From Ciona savignyi (Eukaryota; Chordata; Ascidiacea; Phlebobranchia; Cionidae), in NCBI GenBank assembly GCA_000149265.1, contig CH003407.1, forward strand, positions 67,227 to 131,226: a stretch of 64,000 nucleotides of DNA, in the 5' to 3' direction. Of the stretch, positions 49,133 to 64,000 are shown piece after piece. Below the pieces are notes generated by a model. That model searched no databases, was not told the origin of the DNA, and saw only the letters and a program-made list of their open reading frames with translations. The position numbers and the translations under genes are program-made. The first letter of the stretch is position 1. Every line of letters begins with the position of its first letter.

Positions 49133-50257
49133 TTGCTCTAATTAATAAATGTTGTGAACTATAATAACCTGTAACACACGCATATAACGTGTAATATAAC
49201 TTGTAATAATTTATAACCTGTATTACAAGCATAGAATAGCAGAGTTGTACTACAGGTAATTATGGGTTCCTTTTGAAACCGAAGGAAACATATTTTAATT
49301 TTACTCTGTTTTTTATTTTCTTTTTTTTCTGCGTCCAGACATGTCCGGTCGCCAGATCATTGGATATAACGCTTTATCGAATCAAAACTTTTAAGGATCT
49401 TAACTGGCATGCGCATCATTAAGAGAAATCCACACTTTCAGCCAAGTATTATGTAGCAATAGACAGAGGGTAAATCTTCCGTTAATCAACGCACTATTTA
49501 ACAAAAACACTTCCGACACAGGTATATTTCTCTTGCATATGTACGACCAGGAGTTGGGTTGTTTGGTAAGATACATATATATTTATATAGAAATATAACA
49601 TTTAAATATTTTATTGTTTCATTTATTTAAAATTTTTATCCTTTTAGCGTAAAAGTATATTTACATGCAAGTATCTGTGAGGGAATATCTCGACAAAACA
49701 TTGAGCAACGTATCCATCTCTACACACTCACACCAGTTGTATATTTGGTGTAAGCGAAATTATGCTCATGAAATACCTCATAATAAAGATTAAAACTTGC
49801 AAATGTAGATTTTAACAGCCACGCCAGAAATAACTTATGAAATGGTTTGTTCAAACGGAAATTGTCCAGATAGTTAAAGAGGAAACGTGTCAATATGTTA
49901 TTGCTTAGTTGCATGCATAGATCTAGAATTACTTAATTTCGTGGTGTATCTAACTGTCTATCGCGTTAAACGACATTTTAACAATTTCAAAAATGGCTCT
50001 TACTTATAAACCTCGTGAAAGTTACTCATTGCCATTACAATATCCGACGTCCATGGTAGAGTACTCTATTTTTCAGGTGTCGAGAATTAGACATGTCAGG
50101 CAACTGCCCGTGTTAAACCACCACACAATGCAATGTCCGTTAAGTAGCTTGACCAAGGACACAACCGAGTAGTTAGAGACCAGTTTTGAGGCTGAAACTC
50201 TTCTGCTAAAAGGTGACCTACTAAAACACCTACAAAGTACAAAACTCCTAGAACCTA

Positions 50258-50565
50258 GGATAGAATAGGAGAAGGGGATAGGTCGATAGAATATTCATGT
50301 TTCTCCCCGTGGATGGGAAAACGAAGGGGGTTAACACACGGGCAATCGTCAGACCACCTCGCTTTCACCCGTTGGTTTACCGGAGCTATTGCAGTATGTT
50401 GTGTATGATTTACATGATTCCTTTAAAGTAGAACCCATTAATCCACTAGGTTCAGGCAATGTCCGTTTAGTGCCTTGCCCAAGGACACAACCGTCTCGCT
50501 AGCGACCAGTTTTGAACCGTTGAAAGGCGTCGCACTAATCCGCCAGACTAACCGGTCGGACCTTA
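50258..50565 (-). mobile_element. SINE family 1 inside the right palindrome arm
   Basis: Absent from the matching position in arm B, so it inserted after the duplication. Confidence 0.88.
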
Positions 50566-51127
50566 CTCGTAATCATGATTATTGGCCATCATTAAATTAA
50601 TTCTTGGCCAAAATATTTTCAACGCAAAATGAACTCGTCTGTACCCATTACATATCGACAATGTGGCGTCATCGAAATACTATACACATTAGGCACATAT
50701 ACACATTTAGTTTAAAAATATACAAATACGAAGATATAACCGACGGTTTTTATTAGTCAGGCATTAATTTATTGCTGTTCGTGTAGGTGAAATATATCAA
50801 TATATGTTGAACATTTTTATGAATCCACGTTGATGTTTTTAATTTTTTGTGTAAAATATACAAAATTTATAAATTAAAATTTTGGTATGCGGCATATTAA
50901 CTTCTTGATTTGGTCATTAGTTAACTTTTGTAGTTATGGACATATCAATTGTTCCTTCCCCTTTTTACAGCCAAATTTCTCTTCACCAGTAAACATTCTT
51001 TAATTAGTAAAACTTCCCCGATCGTCCCAGGAAAATTCCTTCTTCGTTTCATCTAAATTTTCCTCTTCATTTTACCGCGAAGTGATTTTTGCTTCGAAGA
51101 ACGTCTTATTCAAAACAATGTAAGTGG

Positions 51128-51135
51128 TTAAATAC
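51128..51135 (+). promoter_or_regulatory. TATA-like element of peptide gene C
   Basis: TTAAATAC, 48-55 bp upstream of ATG 51183, inside a block (AGCGAGACAAGTAGGTT) shared with copies A and B. Confidence 0.4.
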
Positions 51136-51182
51136 CCAGCGAGACAAGTAGGTTCTCATCATACAAGTGATACAACAACAAG

Positions 51183-51622
51183 ATGCAAAGCAAAGTTGTC
51201 TTTCTCGTCGTTCTTCTCGTGGTACAGTTGGTGCCATCCGATGCTAAATTCAGAGGCATCGTCAAACTTGGTGTAAAGCTTTTACCTGAGGTAATCAAAC
51301 TGGGTCCAGCAATCGTTCGCGGTGGCGCCCAGCCCGGTGAATCCCCCTGGAACCCATGGAAGAAATGGAACCAACATGGAGGCGAAGAAATTTCTTTAGG
51401 TAAATATTGTGTGTTTATTTAAAGTATTAATAGCTCCGGTAAACCGACGATGGGCGGTGATCTGACGATTGCCCGTGTGTTAACCCCATTGGTTTTCCCA
51501 TTCAGGGGGATAAACATAAATATCCTATCCTATCCTATTTAAAAGCCGTTACATGACGTTTTGTATTTACAGAGGACGCTCTTGACTTAGCAGCAATGGA
51601 AGCGATTATGGAAAGAGAATAA
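51183..51622 (+). CDS. Secreted cationic-peptide precursor, copy C (diverged, putative antimicrobial peptide)
   Basis: Exon 1 is 51183-51399 and exon 2 is 51573-51622, giving 88 aa. Residues 1-22 and 47-88 are almost identical to copies A and B (one change, Ile70 for Met). The cationic segment differs: KFRGIVKLGVKLLPEVIKLG then PAIVR, in place of KVGGLVKLGVKLLPHAVGLI PAIAR. The substitutions add an Arg, a Lys and a Glu while keeping the amphipathic spacing. The intron carries a 5'-truncated SINE (about 51425-51540) that the other copies lack. Splice sites and the stop are intact. Confidence 0.86.
51425..51540 (+). mobile_element. SINE family 1, 5'-truncated, in peptide gene C intron
   Basis: ATAGCTCCGGTAAACCGACG to AAATATCCTATCCTATCC. 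Confidence 0.88.
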
Positions 51623-52019
51623 ATATTGTTGCGTGTTATTAAGACTATACCACGTCATCAAATGCAGCAATAATAAAATTAAAACAAACATAATTTTGCG
51701 TGTTAAGCTGTTTCCTAACTTATCAGGAAAAGTGGTTTTTATAACGGTAGCTTATTTCTGTGTATGATTCAAATATAGCTTTAGGTAGGCTCTGTTCCAT
51801 AACTATTATTTAAAAAACGTATTGATTAGGTATTTTTATTTTAGAAGTTTAAAAATTGTTTATTTTAAATACTTGAACTTCTTAAGTTAAAATCGAACTT
51901 CTTTAGACTGGGTTAACACACACGATTGCGACCCAGTACAAAGTTGGTCTGTCGAAAACGTGGGTTAATCAACTAGTTATAGACAATAAGATAGGCTACG
52001 AAGGGAATATTTTAGGAGA

Positions 52020-52810
52020 CACCATATAAATGGCGTATAACTAATTAAGACCTCTATGACCGGCAGGATGTGACGAGTGGTACCCTCCATGAGTTTTAAA
52101 CGAGTATTTTGCTGAGTCAAAATTGTGGTGATTCCCCAATGTATGTTTGGTTGAAAGAAATATGTGCTAGGCTGCGCGCCGGTGTTTTCGTTTGGCTGTA
52201 AAGTTTTGTAAAAAGGGAGCAGTTGTTTTTAAAATAAAGGTGTTGATTGTGCATCTGCTAGCTGTTTTGTTGGGAAAAAGTTGCCGATGTACGAAGGGGT
52301 ATGGGCTCAAAATTTTTAAGTAACATTTTGAAGGGGTTTAAGTTAAGATTTTTGTGAGGTCAGTTTGCATTGGAGAAATAGCGAGAATAATTAGTTGAAC
52401 GTCTCCTAAAAACTGGCGCAAATAAATGATTTGTGTGTTTCTCAAATTAAAAAATACCTCTTTTACAAATATGCGTCATATTTGCACCAATAGATAGGGT
52501 AGAAATACGCCCCATTTCATAGGAAATGACGGGTATGATACAAGACGGCTTTTCACATGGAAAGTATAAGTCGTGTGAATCAATAACGTCTGCGAATCAA
52601 ACAACATAAAAGCAATGTTTCCCAGCAAGTAAATTCGGCTTACGAAAAACACAAACTGATCATGATCTCACATTGCAGATTCGAGCTTCAATTTTAAATT
52701 GTGAAAATATCTGAGACTTCCTAAGTCAGGATTTCGAGTGACAGTCGTTTTTGTAAGTTCAGTTTGCATTGGAGAGATGGGGAGAACAATCGGTTGAACG
52801 TCTCCTAAAG
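52020..52810 (-). pseudogene. Third, strongly decayed copy of the 39.4-kb ORF unit
   Basis: 52020-52330 matches 39475-39770 and 52675-52810 matches 39810-39945, separated by about 340 bp of unrelated sequence. Deletions (such as loss of the block after CTCCATGAG) break the frame. Confidence 0.65.
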
Positions 52811-53962
52811 CGAACAAGCTGCTAGACATTCTATCAATCTCCGGTGGCGCATTCGTTCCTTAATTTTTTAGTTGTGTCCGATTGTGGTTTTAAATATATG
52901 TGTTTAGTGTAGGCTAGTTTACGTGAAGTTTTATCATGTTGTCAAAAATGTCGCTCCATTTAACCCGATCCTAAATACGCAACTGGAGACAGCCGCTTTA
53001 ATGTCTATTTATTCTTTAATGTGAAATTCTCCTGTAGACAGTATACATAGACATCACCTTTCGCACACTTACGCCTGGTAAAATGTTTTGTTCCCATCGA
53101 AAAACGGACAAAGGGTTTTTAACACCTGAGCTACTTAAACCAGATTTGTGGAGGTAGTATTTGCTCATACTCTAATTATTTTTTATTAGTAATTTTGTAA
53201 TACTATCTATTCTTTTCTAGTTAAAGTTAAGAATTTTTATTTTAATAAGAAGTAATACATCTGCTTAACAAAACACCTTAACAAGACGTACCAAGTTGTT
53301 GGTCTAATGCTACAGACGTCGGGAAACGCTATGAATTTCCAATAGTAACTTCTGCGACTCGGGTATAAGTTATTTATTGATAATAGAGTTAAATACCCGT
53401 TGTCCACTGTTGTGAATTGTGATGAAGTATTTCGTCACACTTTGGACTTGGGATACGATTTAGCAAGTATGAAATTATTGCCTAATGTACGTCAGTTTCC
53501 TGTGTTGTTTTTGTTTAGCCGTTTTTTTATCCTGTTTAGTACGAAGTGGTTGACCCTTAATGGTAACATATACCTGTTTAATAATCTCCGCTTTCGGTTG
53601 CATTTTTCCCAAATGCCATTAGTCAGAAATGAATCAGGCTAACTGAATTTAAATAGCAGAATGTGCAAAAAGCAATTTTTCTGTCATAGCTTAGTTTGTT
53701 TGGTAAACTGACTTTTAACTAAAAAGTTGTTAAATAACGTATTCGGCTGTGGCCTCCTTGGACAAGGAACCTAGGTGGACAAGGAAATTGGTAAACATCA
53801 GTTAACACAATGTATTATTGGGGTTAAATAAAAATGTAGAAATGTGTCAATTATCTAACACACTAAAAGTATATTTGTGATAACTTGTTGGTAAGCACAA
53901 GGTAATCGAATGATTTTTTTGCGATAATACGACTAGCATTTTCCCATTTACATGGGTAAAAC

Positions 53963-54336
53963 CCCGTATGGAAAGTACGTCAATTTTCGCCGAGATCTCG
54001 AGTGTGCACGCACCAAATATTTAAGTGTGCAGTGTGCAAACGTCCAAGAGTGCACACCTCAAAATCTCCTTTTTATTCCTATTTTGTAAAAATCTTTAAC
54101 AAACGTATTATTCTATTCTAAATCTATTGTGTCCATCAGCTAACATATCTATCTACGTAACAAAAAACGTACTGACAGTAAATTACCCGAGGTCCAGAGG
54201 TAGGATTAAAGGTTTGTTGAAAATTATACGATGTTTATACTGTCAGCTCACAAGCATGTGTGAAATTACCCAAGTGTGCAAAGACGCAGGGAATAAAAAA
54301 TCTCGAGTGTGCAGTTGCCGTACTTTCCATACTGGG
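53963..54336. mobile_element. MITE, 374 bp, 7-bp TSD GTAAAAC
   Basis: CCCGTATGGAAAGTACG and CGTACTTTCCATACTGGG termini; GTAAAAC at 53956-53962 and 54337-54343. Subterminal GTGTGCA repeats occur near both ends. Superfamily uncertain. Confidence 0.8.
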
Positions 54337-54499
54337 GTAAAACTTGAGCTGCAGATTCAAAGTTTGACTCCAGTAATTGGAGCACTATAAATTATGGAAA
54401 AGTATAAGCCATTAGCAAGCAACATCATTTAAGTTCACAGATAAGTTGTATTAGAAATTCCTATCAGCTTAGACAAAAATGACGCAAGCACCTATTCGT

Positions 54500-54715
54500 G
54501 GGTGCCTCTAAATACTACAGGATCGCTTGGATCGCTTAGATTGCTATGGAAAGTAATTCTAACCCTATCCCACACACTAATCTCAACCCCAGAACTAACT
54601 TTAACCCCAACCCTACCATTAATTTTTATAATCTTTATTTTAGTGAGAGAAGTTTTCTTCAAGGCTTTTGTAATTACGAAGTATAGTAAGCGAACCTGTA
54701 GTATTTAGAGGTACC
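54500..54715. mobile_element. MITE family A copy, TSD ACCTATTCGT
   Basis: GGGTGCCTCTAAATACTACA to GTAGTATTTAGAGGTACC with ACCTATTCGT at 54490-54499 and 54716-54725. Core CTAATCTCAACCCCAGAACT. Confidence 0.88.
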
Positions 54716-55067
54716 ACCTATTCGTTGCAAGTTTTGTTGTTTTATGATGCTTAAACTGTTCAACATTATTAATCAAATGTTAACCTTCTTGAACTTACCA
54801 CATCTATTTAATTACCCAGGTCGTGCCTGGATTAGACTTTTAGACGCTTCATTAGCAGATGGGGATGAACGATATGTTATAATTCTCAGCAAGTGGTGTA
54901 GCCGCCCTGTTCAAAAGAATCATGAACTTGCGCTTTAAGAAAATCGAGGAGTTTCAGAAGTCGGGTTGAAAGAGTGTTGTGTCTTTGAGAGTGCCGAGAG
55001 TAGGTTTATTGCACTAGTGTCATCACATTTCCAATCTCACTGGATACATCCTTCCAAACTGTGGATA

Positions 55068-61766
<6,699 letters not shown>

Positions 61767-62151
61767 TTTGAACCGACCCTGCGATTTTATCCTCGAGTTT
61801 TTATATTTATTATTTCTGTCCTTGGTTGCGACGGCCCTCGGCGTGGCATTTATGGTGCAACTCGTATCAATGTTTGCGAAAGTGTTGACCGCAATTTACG
61901 TACTTTGCCTGCATAACATTACCCATCTGATACGGCTTACAATTCCAGTTCAAACGCCACCCCTGAACTACAATGGAAATGTTTAAAATTACATTTTGTT
62001 TTCAAGTGGCCAATGTGCCAAGTTATATTCATTTTAACCTCAAAAGTTTCCAAACGGTCGATATAAATATTGAACATAGTTGAAACTTGAACAAAAAGAA
62101 ATTATGCCATTTGAAGGTATTTCATCACTAACATTAGTGGGATGGAAAATT

Positions 62152-62156
<5 letters not shown>

Positions 62157-62182
<26 letters not shown>
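62157..62182. repeat. (TA)n microsatellite
   Basis: About 13 TA units. Confidence 0.95.
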
Positions 62183-62204
62183 ACCGCGACCAATGTTACG
62201 ATAA

Positions 62205-62385
62205 CGGGCAACCTTAAAAGGAGGAAAACTGCTCACTAAATCTACGCAAACTAATTTTAACCCTGTTCTAATAACTAATATGAACCTCCAGAACTAACCC
62301 CGGCGCCCATGTTTAAAACTAACTGTAATATCCTAATCCTAATTTTACTGTGCAGTTTCCCTCCTTTTAGTCCCCCCTTATGACA
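62205..62385. mobile_element. MITE family B copy downstream of NLK
   Basis: GGGCAACCTTAAAAGGAGGA to TCCCTCCTTTTAGTCCCCC; preceded by a (TA)n microsatellite. Confidence 0.65.
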
Positions 62386-62852
62386 CCAAACAATTACACT
62401 GCTGCCTGCGTTTGCCTCTGTTCGCGTGTTGCTGTCCGTTTTACATTTTGCACCTATCATATAAGCACACGCCATTTGTTTTTACCTACCGGCATTCTTG
62501 CCACACCATCGAATCTGTACAACTGTGCCCAAAGTTTTAACTCCACGACGAACTGCTACAGTAGGATACATTTACGAACATATGCATTTTAGAATACATT
62601 TCTCAACTTGGTAATCGACGAACTAATCCCAGCAAAATACACTTTCTGAACATTAATACACACTTTCCCAATAATTTTTAACTTTAATTGAACTTTCCCA
62701 TAAATTAATTTGATAATAATTTCCTCCCTCCTTCCCTCCCTGCATTTTTTTAATTATTTCCCCCAAAGTATAAATGATGACGTAAGTATTTTATATCCAC
62801 GCAGTATTCTTATGGTTTAATTTATCGAGGTTTTAATTGAATCGCCCTCGCC

Positions 62853-63179
62853 GTGTCGTCCGTACCGCGTACCGACGATGTTACGTCATCGCGTCTTGTG
62901 ACGTCACAAATCACCGCCATGAACCTGCCAAAGGTCAAACGAGTTCATTTGGCCCTAATCTGTTGCTCCTACATTTTATTATTAGTTATTCGATTTATTG
63001 TCAACGTAGCGATTTTAGTACAAGTTTACGCACATCACGCCCCCAGCGTTTCGGCGCCGCAAGCTAACTGTACCTCTTGCTGCTCCTGGTATTTACCAGC
63101 GAGCGATTTACCGTCGTTTTCTGACGGTCAATACTTAACCCAACATCTCACTTCTCCGTTTTTTTTCTTGCGTGCTTGA
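62853..63179 (+). CDS. Possible small single-pass membrane ORF
   Basis: A 108-codon frame; the more natural ATG at 62919 begins MNLPKVKRVHLALICCSYIL followed by LLVIRFIVNVAILVQV, a convincing TM helix after a basic N-terminus, then a Cys-containing segment (NCTSCCSW). It lies about 1.1 kb beyond the NLK stop and could be a first exon or 3' UTR sequence. No family recognised. Confidence 0.25.
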   Translation: MSSVPRTDDVTSSRLVTSQITAMNLPKVKRVHLALICCSYILLLVIRFIVNVAILVQVYAHHAPSVSAPQANCTSCCSWYLPASDLPSFSDGQYLTQHLTSPFFFLRA

Positions 63180-64000
63180 TTTTACAGCTTTCAGTGTACG
63201 TGTGCTGTGTACCACTATTTTACATTTCTTGCTCGGTGTCTCATTGTGACCATTTGTATTAAAACTCACGAAAAAACATGTTGTCATAATTACGACCTAA
63301 TACTCCATCGTATGGGGTCGGGTTAAAAGATTACGTTGCTTACCAATAGCCTACAGTAAATAAATGGGACAAATGCTTCATTTTCTGTGGATTTTTTAAA
63401 GTAAGCAAAGCGAAAAAACGACATAACTTATTTTCACACGACATGAATCTGCCGTTGCAGCATGTGCTTACACATAGGGAAACAGTAAGTGGTTGGAACG
63501 GATTCGTCCATTAAGCCACAAAACTCAATTTCTGGGACCAAAATAGGCGGCTTTCACGTTTCTTTAACAATGCCGTATGAGACTCGCAACAAAATTATAA
63601 TTATTTGCAACATCAGTTTAGGTTTTCAAAACGCACGGGAGAAGTTAATATTTATCCGCCAAGATATAACGTTTATGTTTATCCGCCAAAATATTTTTCT
63701 AGGCTTTATTACACTAAATTATAGAAAACTAAAATAAAAATTATTAGTATAGAGATAGACTAATAAACTTAAATTAAACAATCTAAAACCAATTATTTAA
63801 AAAAATAAATGACCCAAAAGGCGATTTTGCGGCAATCTAAAGGACCGGTATCGAAAAATCCCAGATTGATCTGTTTTCGCCATCTGTCATCGTTTGTCAT
63901 TGTATCTTGACAAACTATTACACGGACAACATGGTTACAAGTGGTTGAGGTAAGCGTACAAGATTACTGCCTTGTAATCCAAATCTACGAGCTTCTAACC

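Larger units (their letters stand above)
49427..51750. repeat. Right arm of the palindrome (copy C, inverted)
   Basis: Inverted copy of 47250-49132. It is longer because of a full SINE at about 50258-50565 and a partial SINE in the peptide gene intron, and is more diverged from B than A is from B. Confidence 0.88.
61990..64000. other. Downstream flank of NLK
   Basis: TA microsatellite, one family B MITE and weak ORFs. A polypyrimidine TCCCTCCTTCCCTCCC lies near 62723. The last 300 bp hold nothing I can assign. Confidence 0.5.

Noticed and set aside
48580..49914. Matching ORFs MQLSNNILTRFLFNYLDNF on opposite strands
   Set aside because: They mirror each other because they lie in the two palindrome arms; neither has splice or promoter context and copy A carries a disrupted version.
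61768..61986. Two-TM ORF directly after the NLK stop as a downstream operon gene
   Set aside because: It begins with TTG, not ATG, has no acceptor site, and lies where the NLK 3' UTR is expected. Ciona has operons, but nothing here supports one.
63925..64000. tRNA gene at the right edge
   Set aside because: GATTACTGCCTTGTAATC can form a hairpin, but the anticodon arm and D/T-arm pairings do not fit a tRNA, and the window ends before the 3' side.

Overview
The window is eukaryotic: spliced genes with GT/AG introns, AT-rich intergenic DNA, tRNA-derived SINEs and many terminal-inverted-repeat elements. The orthologues (menin, Nemo-like kinase, CD2BP2, a Kidins220/ARMS-type protein), short introns and small secreted amphipathic-peptide precursors fit a tunicate, most likely Ciona. 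The organism is inferred from family content, not from a database match.

Layout. 1-4508 (+): 3' part of a Kidins220/ARMS-like gene, whose exons from the window edge to the stop keep one frame. 5640-11643 (+): complete menin gene (7 exons, 574 aa). 11.7-19.2 kb: sparse, with one candidate secreted basic protein (15.9-17.3 kb) and unsupported GC-rich open frames near 18.4 kb. 19276-22965 (-): complete four-exon gene for an unrecognised basic 550-aa protein. 23.9 kb (+): TATA-driven small first exon. 25646-33358 (-): CD2BP2/GYF-domain spliceosomal gene, introns packed with a 32-bp tandem array, a piggyBac-like element, a SINE and MITEs. 34.7-40.0 kb (-): exons of a C-type-lectin-like domain, a polycystin-1-like transmembrane exon, a ~340-bp degenerate satellite, a short secreted-protein gene with an apparent frameshift, and a 110-aa ORF with broken copies nearby. 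41.1-52.8 kb: accessory block made by segmental duplication, with three copies of one two-exon gene for an 88-aa secreted precursor (signal peptide, cationic/Trp-rich middle, acidic tail), plus hAT-like insertions. 55068-61766 (+): Nemo-like kinase (9 exons, 401 aa from the first supported ATG). 62-64 kb: repeats and weak ORFs.

The housekeeping genes are unrelated in function. The stretch that looks like a system is 39-53 kb: a small family of probable host-defence peptide precursors spread by direct and inverted duplication, with two members head to head inside a ~4.5-kb imperfect palindrome. Tail and signal are nearly invariant while the candidate mature segment of the third copy has changed, the pattern expected of antimicrobial peptides.

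Most conserved-looking short ORFs elsewhere are readings of one tRNA-derived SINE (over 20 copies, ending in TATCC repeats). Two MITE families with different termini share the same internal core.
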